Source of the DNA: Paraburkholderia metrosideri
GTDB taxonomy: Bacteria; Pseudomonadota; Gammaproteobacteria; Burkholderiales; Burkholderiaceae
Length of the DNA stretch: 64,000 nucleotides
Reading direction: 5' to 3'
Assembly: GCF_904848625.1 (NCBI RefSeq)
Contig: NZ_CAJHCP010000008.1
Coordinates: 310,001 to 374,000, forward strand
Position numbers and translations under genes: made by a program. Below, in pieces: positions 46,364 through 54,196 of the stretch (position 1 is its first letter; each line of letters opens with the position of its first letter). The notes beneath the pieces are model-generated. The model saw only the letters and a list, made by a program, of their open reading frames with translations. It did not search any database and was not told where the DNA came from.

Positions 46364-46505
46364 GCAGATAGTCATGTTCGTTGCCGTGACCGCCACGCAG
46401 TTCAGGCGGTGCGCGAGCGCCGCATCGAGTTGAATCGGGTGGCGTTCAGCGGCGCGTCTTTGTCTGTTTGCAATGCCCTGAAACGTTTTTCGCCCAACTT
46501 TTGCG

Positions 46506-47240
46506 ATGAGCGTTTCAACTATGTCTTTTGCTAAATTTCCTGCTCCCTTGACGATTGCCAGCGACGCAATCGACGATCTCCCGCTGCTCGCCACCGAAGC
46601 CGTCCCGCCACGCATCGCTGCTGCGTTGCAGGCCATGCGCGAGGGCCGCGCCGTCGTCCTTCAGGATGACGACGATCGCGAGAACGAAGCCGATCTGGTG
46701 GTATCCGCCGAGCGCCTTTCGGTCGAAACCATGGCACTGCTGATTCGCGAATGCAGCGGCATTGTTTGCCTGTGCCTGCCCGACGACAAGATCCGCTCGC
46801 TAGAACTTCCGCCGATGACTACCAACAACGCAAGCCGTTACGGCACGGCGTTCACGGTATCGATCGAAGCGCGTGAAGGCGTGACGACGGGCGTGTCGGC
46901 GGTGGATCGTTTAACGACGATTCGTGCCGCGATTGCCGATGCGGCGAAGCCTTCCGACATCGTGAGTCCCGGCCATGTGTTCCCATTGCGGGCGATGCCC
47001 GGCGGTGTACTCGCGCGGCGCGGCCATACAGAGGGCACGGTGGATCTGGCGGTGCTCGCGGGGCTGAAGCCGGCTGGCGTGCTGTGCGAGCTGATGAACG
47101 CGGACGGCACGATGACGCGCGGCGCGGACGTCGAACGTTTCGCCGCCCAACATAATCTGCCGATGCTGACGATTGCAGAGCTGGTGGCGTTTCGCGAGGC
47201 GCTGGCTCGGGTGCGTGAGAGCGTGGCGGAAGAGGTTTGA
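46506..47240 (+). CDS. ribB: 3,4-dihydroxy-2-butanone-4-phosphate synthase
   Basis: Makes the four-carbon unit of riboflavin from ribulose-5-phosphate. 244 residues, a stand-alone RibB without the GTP cyclohydrolase II domain. Metal and substrate motifs: VLQDDDDRENEADLV near residue 53, and RRGHTEGTVDLA with GVLCELMNADGTM. Two close starts exist (46506 and 46521); neither has a strong Shine-Dalgarno, compatible with riboswitch-limited translation. A second copy fused to ribA is common in these bacteria but lies elsewhere. Confidence 0.95.
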   Translation: MSVSTMSFAKFPAPLTIASDAIDDLPLLATEAVPPRIAAALQAMREGRAVVLQDDDDRENEADLVVSAERLSVETMALLIRECSGIVCLCLPDDKIRSLELPPMTTNNASRYGTAFTVSIEAREGVTTGVSAVDRLTTIRAAIADAAKPSDIVSPGHVFPLRAMPGGVLARRGHTEGTVDLAVLAGLKPAGVLCELMNADGTMTRGADVERFAAQHNLPMLTIAELVAFREALARVRESVAEEV

Positions 47241-47350
47241 TGAATTGAGTAGGGTGGTAAGCGCGACGTGTGACGCTTAAGCACCGGGCGTGGCGCGTGA
47301 TCTTGCGGAACGTAGAACGTAGAACGCGCAAACAAGCCACTCAAACAAAG

Positions 47351-47382
47351 AAGGCCGGCTCCATCCAGAGCCGGCCTTTTTT
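47351..47382. terminator. Bidirectional terminator between ribB and the HAD gene
   Basis: AAGGCCGGCTC (47351-47361) and GAGCCGGCCTT (47368-47378), loop of 6 nt, followed by T-run; the mirrored A-run serves the minus strand. Confidence 0.93.
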
Positions 47383-47419
47383 CATGGCGACCACTCAACG
47401 TGGCAAAGAACTCAGCCGC

Positions 47420-48106
47420 CTACGACTGCACATCCCCAAATTCCCCACGCACGCCAGCCTCGATCAGCGCGGGCAATTCATCCATATGTTTGATGATCCG
47501 CGTCATGCCCATCTTGCGCAGCGCGTCCGCATAACCATCGGGAATATGGCTCGCGCCGACAAACGCAATGGTCTTCATTCCCGCCGCGCGCGCTGCATTC
47601 AAACCCGCCACGCTGTCTTCGACCACGATGCATCGCGACGGCTCCACGCCCAACGTCTGCGCGGCAAACAGATACACATCGGGATAAGGTTTGGGCCGCG
47701 CCACCTGTTCGGCGCTGAAAATCCGCTCGCCGAAAATCTGCTGCAAACCCGCGCGCCGCACCGACGCCGTCACACGCGACATCCGGCTGTTGGAAACGAC
47801 CGCCGCCGGTAGCGTCACGCGTTGCAAAGCCTCGCGCACCCCGTTGATCGGACTGAGCGACGCGGCGAGTTCAAGCTCTACGTGATGTTCAATGGTGTTC
47901 AGAAAATCAGCGGGCAACGTAATGTCGAAAGACTTCTCGATGCCTTCGAGAAAACGCGACGTCTGTTGACCAAATGCGGTTTTGACGACCGGTTCGAAGT
48001 CGAGGCCCGGAAAGGTGCTGGTCAGCGTTTCGAACATCACGCGGTCAGCAATGATTTCGCTGTCGACGAGTACGCCGTCGCAGTCACAGATGAGGTGGTC
48101 GATCAT
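47420..48106 (-). CDS. HAD-superfamily phosphatase
   Basis: HAD subfamily IA hydrolase, 228 residues. Nucleophile Asp8 and acid/base Asp10 in ICDCDGVLVDSE, motif II serine in VVSNS, lysine in ARPKPYPDVY, and motif III aspartate in VVEDSVAGLNAARAAGM. Resembles phosphoglycolate- or sugar-phosphate phosphatases (YieH-like); the substrate is not determinable by eye. Confidence 0.9.
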   Translation of the reverse strand: MIDHLICDCDGVLVDSEIIADRVMFETLTSTFPGLDFEPVVKTAFGQQTSRFLEGIEKSFDITLPADFLNTIEHHVELELAASLSPINGVREALQRVTLPAAVVSNSRMSRVTASVRRAGLQQIFGERIFSAEQVARPKPYPDVYLFAAQTLGVEPSRCIVVEDSVAGLNAARAAGMKTIAFVGASHIPDGYADALRKMGMTRIIKHMDELPALIEAGVRGEFGDVQS

Positions 48107-48296
48107 GCCTGAAAACGCAAAAAGCGGAAGCGCGTGAGCCGGGTAGGGACACGCTCATGCGCGTAGGTGGAAAGCATCATGATACGTGCTTTGGCACCGC
48201 CGACCCCGGGGCGCCGGGTTGGGGTCGCGTTTCAATCGCTTGCGGGCGGCCACTTGCGGGCGGCCACGCGCCGGTGGCCTGGAGGTGGCAAGTCAC

Positions 48297-49796
48297 TTAC
48301 GGCGTATCGGCCCACGCCTTCGCCGCGCGAATGGCACGCTTCCAGCCGTCGAGGCACTCCCTGACATCCGCATGAGGCAGCGCCGGCGTGAAACGGCGGT
48401 CGAGCTTCCACTGGCTATGCAATTCGTCGACATCTTTCCAGTAGCCCACTGCGAGGCCAGCCAGATAAGCCGCGCCCAACGCGGTCGTTTCCGGCACCTT
48501 CGGACGCACCGCGTCGACGCCGAGAATATCGGCCTGGAATTGCATCAGCAGATTGTTTGCGCAGGCGCCGCCGTCCACCCGCAGTTCGCCGATGCGAATG
48601 CCCGAGTCGGCTTCCATCGCCTTCAGCACGTCGAGCGACTGATAGGCGATCGAGTCGAGCGCCGCGCGTGCAATGTGCGCCGAGGTCGTGCCGCGCGTGA
48701 CGCCGAACAGCGTGCCGCGAGCGCGCGCATTCCAGTGCGGCGCGCCGAGCCCGGCGAATGCGGGCACCAGGTACACGCCGTCGCAATGCGGCACGCCGCG
48801 CGCGAGCGTTTCGATTTCCGCTGCGTTCTTGATAATGCCGAGGCCATCGCGCAGCCACTGCACCACCGCGCCGCCGATAAAAATGCTGCCTTCGAGCGCG
48901 TAGTTGATCTGGTCGCCGATCTGCCAGGCGATTGTCGTGACGAGATTGTTCTTCGATTCGATGGGCTTGTCGCCGGTGTTCATCACGAGGAAGCAGCCGG
49001 TGCCGTAGGTGTTCTTCACCATGCCGGATTCCGTGCACATCTGGCCGAAGAGGGCGGCGTGCTGGTCACCGGCGATACCGGCGAGCGGAATCTTCGATGC
49101 GAACACGGTGGTTTTGGTCGGCCCGTAAATTTCCGACGACGCCCGCACCTCCGGCAACATGCTGCGCGGAATGTCGAGTGCGTCGAGCAGTTCGTCGTCC
49201 CACTTCAGCGTGTGGATGTTGAACAGCATGGTGCGCGATGCGTTGGTCACGTCGGTGACGTGCAGGCCGCCCTTGGTGAAATTCCACACCAGCCAGCTGT
49301 CCACCGTGCCGAACGCGAGGCGGCCTTGCTTCGCTTTCTCGCGCGCGCCTTCGACGTTGTCGAGAATCCAGCGGATTTTGGTCGCCGAGAAATACGAGTC
49401 GATCGGCAGACCGGTTTTCGCGCGGACTTTTTCTTCGAGACCCTGCTCCTTGAGCCGGTCGCAGAAATCGGCGGTGCGGCGGTCCTGCCAGACGATCGCG
49501 TTATAGATCGGATGACCGGTTTCGCGATCCCACACGATGGTGGTTTCGCGTTGATTGGTGATGCCGATCGCGGCGATCGACGCGCCATTCATGCCGGCGC
49601 GCGTGACGGCTTCGGCGGCGACGCCGGCCTGGGTCGACCAGATTTCCAGCGGATCATGCTCGACCCAGCCCGGGTGCGGATAGATTTGCTGAAACTCTTT
49701 CTGCGCGATCGACACGACATTGCCGCCCCGGTCGAACAGCATCGCACGCGAACTGGTGGTGCCCTGGTCAAGCGCGAGGATGTACTGATCCTGCAT
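48297..49796 (-). CDS. glpK: Glycerol kinase
   Basis: Phosphorylates glycerol to sn-glycerol-3-phosphate. 499 residues, FGGY family: N-terminal LALDQGTTSSRAMLFD, NQRETTIVWDRETG, and the C-terminal signature GELRVDGGACANNLLMQFQ. ATG 49796 is preferred to one 18 bp upstream because QDQYILALDQ is the usual N-terminus. glpD lies 283 bp upstream on the same strand; no glycerol facilitator gene (glpF) is visible nearby. Confidence 0.98.
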   Translation of the reverse strand: MQDQYILALDQGTTSSRAMLFDRGGNVVSIAQKEFQQIYPHPGWVEHDPLEIWSTQAGVAAEAVTRAGMNGASIAAIGITNQRETTIVWDRETGHPIYNAIVWQDRRTADFCDRLKEQGLEEKVRAKTGLPIDSYFSATKIRWILDNVEGAREKAKQGRLAFGTVDSWLVWNFTKGGLHVTDVTNASRTMLFNIHTLKWDDELLDALDIPRSMLPEVRASSEIYGPTKTTVFASKIPLAGIAGDQHAALFGQMCTESGMVKNTYGTGCFLVMNTGDKPIESKNNLVTTIAWQIGDQINYALEGSIFIGGAVVQWLRDGLGIIKNAAEIETLARGVPHCDGVYLVPAFAGLGAPHWNARARGTLFGVTRGTTSAHIARAALDSIAYQSLDVLKAMEADSGIRIGELRVDGGACANNLLMQFQADILGVDAVRPKVPETTALGAAYLAGLAVGYWKDVDELHSQWKLDRRFTPALPHADVRECLDGWKRAIRAAKAWADTP

Positions 49797-50079
49797 TGTC
49801 TCTTCTCCATGCATTTTGCAAATCCGCGGATCGTTGACCGGCGACGGTAACGGCTCGTTGCTTTAAGCGGACTGCAAAACAGTGTGTGATTTGTGATTGT
49901 GCGTGATTCGAGCGTCCGGGCCGGGTTGATGCAGCGCGAGGACGACGGTGATCCGGTTCGCGCCGGCCATGCATCTGCCTGATTGCGGCGCTTGACTGGC
50001 TGGCGTGGCTCAAAGCGTCAACCGCAGCGTACCCGCTTCGGGCGCCCCCAAGCTACCCGTCGACACGCTTTCCAGGCAA
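49797..50079. other. glpD-glpK intergenic region
   Basis: 283 bp without a supported gene. No good TGTTCG-N4-CGAACA site was found here, so glpK may be read from the glpD promoter or from an unrecognised one. Confidence 0.5.
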
Positions 50080-51609
50080 CTAGGCGCTTTGCTGTGCCGG
50101 TTCGCGTGCGAACCATGCGTCGATATCCTGCGTGACCGATTCGAGCGTGCCCGGCTCGACATGCAGCCCGAGTTTCGTGCGACGCCACAGCACGTCCTGC
50201 GCGCTGCGCGCCCATTCGATGCCGAGCAGATAAATCAGTTCGGCTTCGTAAAGACCCGGCGCGAACGCGCGGCCAAGATCGGCCAGCGAGCGCGCGTCGC
50301 CGATCACATGGGTGACGCGCGTGCCGTAAGCGCGCGCGAGGCGATGCGCGAGATCGGCGGGCAACCACGCATGCTGCAGCTTGAATTCGCTCAGGAAACG
50401 CTCGAAATTCGCATCCGGAATATCGCCACCGGGCAACGGCGCGCCGACCGTCCACGCGGGCGAATCGTTGTGCAGCGCGCCAGCCAGCTTGTCGACGGCC
50501 TCTTCAGCCAGCTTGCGAAAGGTCGTGATTTTACCGCCGAACACCGACAGCAACGGCGCTTCGCCAGCCGGTGCATCGAGTTCCAGCGAGTAATCGCGCG
50601 TGACCGCCGACGGGTTGTCCGCGCCTTCTTCTTCGAGCAGCGGACGCACGCCCGAATAGGTCCAGCGCACGTCGGCCGGTGAGATCTTCTGCTTGAAATA
50701 GCGGTTGATCGAGTCGCACAGGTACTGCGTTTCTTCGGCGTTGATCGCCACTTTCGACGGATCGCCGCGATATTCGAGATCGGTTGTGCCGATCAGCGTG
50801 TAGTCGTGTTCGTACGGGATCGCGAAGATGATCCGCTTGTCCGGGTTCTGGAAGATGTACGCGTGGTCGTGGTCGAACAGACGCCGAGTGACGATATGGC
50901 TGCCCTTCACGAGCCGCACGCTGTGCGACGACTTGCGGCCGAGCGCGCCGTGCAGCAAGTCGCCGACCCACGGACCCGCCGCGTTTGCAATCGAACTGGC
51001 GCGCACCTCGAACGTGGTGCCGTCCGCGCGCTGGAGCTGCGCATGCCATTCGCTGCCCACGCGCGCCGCGCTGACGAGCCGCGTGCGCGTGACGATGGTT
51101 GCGCCGTGCTCCTGCGCGTCCAGTGCGTTCAGCACGACCAGACGTGCGTCGTTGACCCAGCCATCCGAGTAGACGAAACCGCGCTTGATCGAATCGATCA
51201 GCGGCACACCGGCCGGATGCCGGTTCATTGTGATGCCGCGCGAACCCGGCAGCAGTTCCCGCCGGGCAAGGTGATCGTACAGAAACAGCCCCGCGCGGAT
51301 CAGCCAGGCCGGGCGCAGATCGGGCATGTGCGGCATCACGAAACGTAGCGGCCACATGATGTGCGGTGCGGCGCGCAGCAGCGTTTCGCGCTCCTGCAGC
51401 GCTTTGCGCACCAGCCCAAACTCGCGATATTCGAGGTAGCGCAGGCCGCCGTGAATGAGCTTGGTGCTGGCCGACGACGTGTGGGCGGCCAGATCGTCCT
51501 GTTCGCACAGCAGCACGGACAGGCCGCGGCCCGCCGCGTCGCGAGCGATCCCTGCGCCGTTAATCCCGCCACCGACGACGAGCAAATCGTATCTCAAGCC
51601 TTGCGTCAC
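50080..51609 (-). CDS. glpD: Aerobic glycerol-3-phosphate dehydrogenase
   Basis: Membrane-associated FAD enzyme oxidising glycerol-3-phosphate to dihydroxyacetone phosphate and feeding electrons to quinone. 509 residues: FAD-binding YDLLVVGGGINGAGIARDAA, SSASTKLIHGGLRYLEY, and FGGKITTFRKLAE near residue 365. GTG 51609 (VTQGLRYDLL) is chosen because AAGGA lies 8 nt before it and the length then matches E. coli GlpD (501); the open frame continues 69 nt upstream. A GlpR-like operator lies about 75-90 bp upstream. Confidence 0.96.
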   Translation of the reverse strand: MTQGLRYDLLVVGGGINGAGIARDAAGRGLSVLLCEQDDLAAHTSSASTKLIHGGLRYLEYREFGLVRKALQERETLLRAAPHIMWPLRFVMPHMPDLRPAWLIRAGLFLYDHLARRELLPGSRGITMNRHPAGVPLIDSIKRGFVYSDGWVNDARLVVLNALDAQEHGATIVTRTRLVSAARVGSEWHAQLQRADGTTFEVRASSIANAAGPWVGDLLHGALGRKSSHSVRLVKGSHIVTRRLFDHDHAYIFQNPDKRIIFAIPYEHDYTLIGTTDLEYRGDPSKVAINAEETQYLCDSINRYFKQKISPADVRWTYSGVRPLLEEEGADNPSAVTRDYSLELDAPAGEAPLLSVFGGKITTFRKLAEEAVDKLAGALHNDSPAWTVGAPLPGGDIPDANFERFLSEFKLQHAWLPADLAHRLARAYGTRVTHVIGDARSLADLGRAFAPGLYEAELIYLLGIEWARSAQDVLWRRTKLGLHVEPGTLESVTQDIDAWFAREPAQQSA

Positions 51610-51682
51610 CTGCTGGGTCCTTGCGTGGAGTCTGGAATGGATCTGGAAAGAAGTACGGCGAATAAGAGGTGCAAGCACGTCG

Positions 51683-51724
51683 TGTTCGTTTTCGAACTTT
51701 AATGAACATATTCGAAAAAGTAAA
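51683..51724 (-). promoter_or_regulatory. Predicted glpD promoter with GlpR-like operator
   Basis: TGTTCGTTTTCGAACT (51683-51698) matches the E. coli GlpR operator core TGTTCG-N4-CGAACA at all but the last base. On the minus strand it overlaps a possible -10 TAAAGT (51701-51696), 17 bp from a -35 TTTACT (51724-51719). A second partial dyad (TGAACATATTCGAA) lies inside the promoter. The DeoR-type regulator is encoded 1.4 kb away. Confidence 0.65.
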
Positions 51725-51824
51725 GTTCGATTCGGCTGAGGGCGGACTGACGGTTATCTGCTGCAGTGGCGTAACGCGCTGCCGCGGTCGATACTCTCGG
51801 CAGCAGCCATTTCGAGGTGAATCA

Positions 51825-52199
51825 ATGCGTGGACTTTTGATGATCGGCGCTGCAGCGCTTCTCACCGGATGCATCAGCTCGCCAAGCCTGGAGGGGACTC
51901 GGGGCGCGACGTCGTTCGTAGCGTTGCAGCAGATGTGCAGCCCGCAAACGGTCGATTACGGCCGCGACGCGCAAAACGTCTATGCGGCGTTTTTCGATGC
52001 TTATGTGGCGAACCGGCGGGGCAGGGTGTCGAAAGAGGAGTTCTGCGCGTTTCAGGCGTCGATTGCGCAGCGTCACGCGACCGAAGGCGTGAGCGCCGAT
52101 CCTCAGGTGCGTAATCAGTGGGTAGTATTTTTCACCGATCAGCGGGCTAAAGCGTTGAGCTGGCGCTCGACGGTTGATCCGACTTTGCGCTCGGGTTGA
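51825..52199 (+). CDS. Small predicted lipoprotein, unknown function
   Basis: A 124-residue protein with a lipoprotein signal: MRGLLMIGAAALLTGC, lipobox L-T-G-C with Cys16. RBS GAGGTGA precedes ATG 51825. The mature part has two further cysteines (QQMCSPQ, EEFCAFQ) that could form a disulfide, and is otherwise helical. Divergent from glpD; no family recognised. Ser-Ser after the lipid cysteine region suggests outer-membrane sorting. Confidence 0.7.
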   Translation: MRGLLMIGAAALLTGCISSPSLEGTRGATSFVALQQMCSPQTVDYGRDAQNVYAAFFDAYVANRRGRVSKEEFCAFQASIAQRHATEGVSADPQVRNQWVVFFTDQRAKALSWRSTVDPTLRSG

Positions 52200-52535
52200 C
52201 GCGCGGCCTGCTGCGCTCGCCACACTGAGGATCACGCCGATTCGCGCGCTGGGCGCTGGGCGTTGTGCGTGGCTAACGCGTCGCCGCTGTGCATCGAGGG
52301 CCGCGGGCAGATCGCGTCCCTATCCGGCTAATGTCCGGGACGCAACAAAACGGCCGCCTTCACGGCGGCCTGCTGTCACACGAAACTACACGAAACGAAT
52401 ACGAAGCAAATTGAAAGACCGCAAAAGCGCGCAACGTAACGTCAGCAGCGTAAGCCTTGCCGTCGTAGCCGGACTGTAGGGCGACCGCCGCAAGCAGCGC
52501 CGCGTCCGGCTAACTCCACGATATTCACGAAAGAA
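52200..52535. other. Intergenic region with a minus-strand terminator
   Basis: No gene supported. GGCCGCC (52352-52358) and GGCGGCC (52364-52370) form a hairpin; read on the minus strand it is followed by GTTTTGTTG, so it may terminate the small gene at 52536-52733. Confidence 0.55.
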
Positions 52536-52733
52536 CTACGAGAGACGTTTGATCGCCCGCAATGCGCTGTCGCCAGTTTCCGTCACGCGCCATTGTTCAT
52601 TTCCCGATGCGAGCCGTTCAAGCTGGACTAGTTGGCGCTCGAGTAGCGCGTCGAGTTCTTCTCGCGCCATGTCGACTTGATGGGGGGCGTCCTTGACGAG
52701 CAACAACGTGGCGAATTCATGCGGACTCAGCAT
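52536..52733 (-). CDS. Small protein of unknown function
   Basis: A 65-residue protein, MLSPHEFATLLLVKDAPHQV onward, with a predicted helical, winged-helix-like pattern (DALLERQLVQLERL then VTETGDSALRAI). ATG 52733 is chosen because GGAG lies 6 nt upstream; two ATGs further up lack this. It looks like a small MarR/ArsR-type half domain, but no family is recognised. Stand-alone between the lipoprotein gene and glpR. Confidence 0.6.
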   Translation of the reverse strand: MLSPHEFATLLLVKDAPHQVDMAREELDALLERQLVQLERLASGNEQWRVTETGDSALRAIKRLS

Positions 52734-53043
52734 CGTTCTCTCCATGTCAGGCATACGCGGACAGCCTTGCCGGCAACTGGCGAGGGGCCAGTGAGTCCGC
52801 TAGAGGATCAGGCGGGAAGTACGGCTTACACGACAGATTCACGCAACCGGCGCTACGCAGAATGCGGAACGCACGCCGGGGAACTGGAGTGTAGTCAACC
52901 GCGCGTTAAACACCAAATCCGTCCCAGTAAATTTTCCCTTTGACAAACGAAGGCCCGGACGGCGGTTTGCAATCGCGGCCAGAAGCTTGATTTCACTCGA
53001 AGTTTCGCGTGCGCTGCAACATGGCGCAGAGCCCCGGGCAAAC
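52734..53043. other. Intergenic region upstream of the small gene
   Basis: About 310 bp between the small gene and the glpR stop. No frame is convincing and no strong hairpin with T-run was seen. Confidence 0.5.
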
Positions 53044-53823
53044 CTAACCGGCGACGTACACCTGGCAGTTGGCGGCGGTGAGCGTTTCGGTCATCTCGGG
53101 AGGCGGCGCGATGTCGGTGAACAACGCGTCGATCTGATCGAGATGGCCCTGGCGAACCAGCGCCGGGCGGCCGAATTTCGAATTGTCGGCGGCGAGGAAA
53201 ACGGTGCGCGCATGCTGGATGATTGCTTCCGCGACGCGGACTTCACGGGTGTCGAAATCGCGCAGCGTACCGTCCGTTTCGATGCTCGACGTGCCGATGA
53301 TCGCAAAGTCCACCTTGAACTGGCGGATGAAGTCGATCGCCAGTTCGCCGACGATGCCTTTGTCCCAAGGCCGCACGATGCCGCCCGTCACCAGCACCTC
53401 GCAATCCGGATAGCCGCTCATCATGCTGGCCACGTTCAGATTGTTGGTAATCACGCGCAGGCCGCGATGCCGGTTCAGCGCGCGGGCGACCTCTTCGGTG
53501 GTCGTGCCGAGGTTGATGAACAATGACGCCTGGTCAGGAATGTGAGTGGCCACTAGCGCCGCAATGCGCCGCTTCTCTTCGTGGAACATGCGCTGCCGTG
53601 CCGTGTACGAGACGTTCTCGGAACTGGTGGGCAGGCTCGCGCCGCCGTGATAGCGGCGCAGCAGGTTCATGTCGGCGAGCCAGTTGACGTCGCGGCGGAT
53701 GGTCTGCGGGGTCACGTCGAAGTGGGCGGCGAGGTCGTCCACGGTGACGAAGCCGTCGCGTTGCACCCACTCCAGCAGTTCCTGTTGCCGGGCGTTGAGA
53801 GTCAGACGGGGGTCTCGTGTCAT
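53044..53823 (-). CDS. glpR: DeoR-family repressor of glycerol genes
   Basis: DeoR/GlpR-type regulator, 259 residues. N-terminal HTH LNARQQELLEWVQRDGFVTV then HFDVTPQTIRRDVNWLADMNLLRRYHGGA; C-terminal DeoRC sensor with INLGTTTEEVARAL, TNNLNVASMM, and DFAIIGTSSIETDG. In E. coli GlpR binds glycerol-3-phosphate. Its position 1.4 kb from glpD, and a GlpR-like site over the glpD promoter, support the name. Confidence 0.93.
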   Translation of the reverse strand: MTRDPRLTLNARQQELLEWVQRDGFVTVDDLAAHFDVTPQTIRRDVNWLADMNLLRRYHGGASLPTSSENVSYTARQRMFHEEKRRIAALVATHIPDQASLFINLGTTTEEVARALNRHRGLRVITNNLNVASMMSGYPDCEVLVTGGIVRPWDKGIVGELAIDFIRQFKVDFAIIGTSSIETDGTLRDFDTREVRVAEAIIQHARTVFLAADNSKFGRPALVRQGHLDQIDALFTDIAPPPEMTETLTAANCQVYVAG

Positions 53824-54196
53824 GGATGTCGAAAACGTGGGTTTTATTGGCGCTGACCGGCAACGCTCATAGGCTGAGCCGTTGGCCGCCTGTTGCGTGA
53901 ACAGCGCACGAGCAGGGATGGAGCGTATTGTAAGACCACCGACGACGTTGTCCGCTCACTCGTGCGACGTCCCTAAGACCCAGGAAGCACGAGAAGCACG
54001 CGCTACGATCCATTCAGGCAATTTACGCATTTATTCATTTGATAAATGAATTTGTTTTTTGGGCCGGTTCGCGCTGCAATCCGGGGTTCCGCGTTTTACG
54101 CGTGCTGTTTTACGCGTGCCTTATCCGCCTTTTACACGTTCCCCTGGTTTCCGGCGTTTTCTCGCAGCCGGAACCGCGCTTTCGAGAGTGTTCGAC
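53824..54196. other. Divergent glpR-ggt intergenic region
   Basis: 373 bp without a supported gene. It contains an AT-rich perfect dyad (54033-54051). No GlpR-like core was found upstream of glpR. Confidence 0.5.
54033..54051. promoter_or_regulatory. Perfect 8-bp dyad upstream of the GGT gene
   Basis: ATTCATTT (54033-54040) and AAATGAAT (54044-54051) with a GAT spacer, 19 bp in all, in a locally AT-rich stretch about 145 bp before the GGT start. Operator-like; regulator unknown. Confidence 0.5.

Noticed and set aside
48186..49850. 554-codon plus-strand frame opposite glpK
   Set aside because: Antisense artefact of GC-rich codon usage; no recognisable domain.
51718..51740. GTTCGATTC-like T-loop considered as part of a tRNA
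   Set aside because: No acceptor stem, anticodon arm or CCA context; it belongs to the glpD promoter region.
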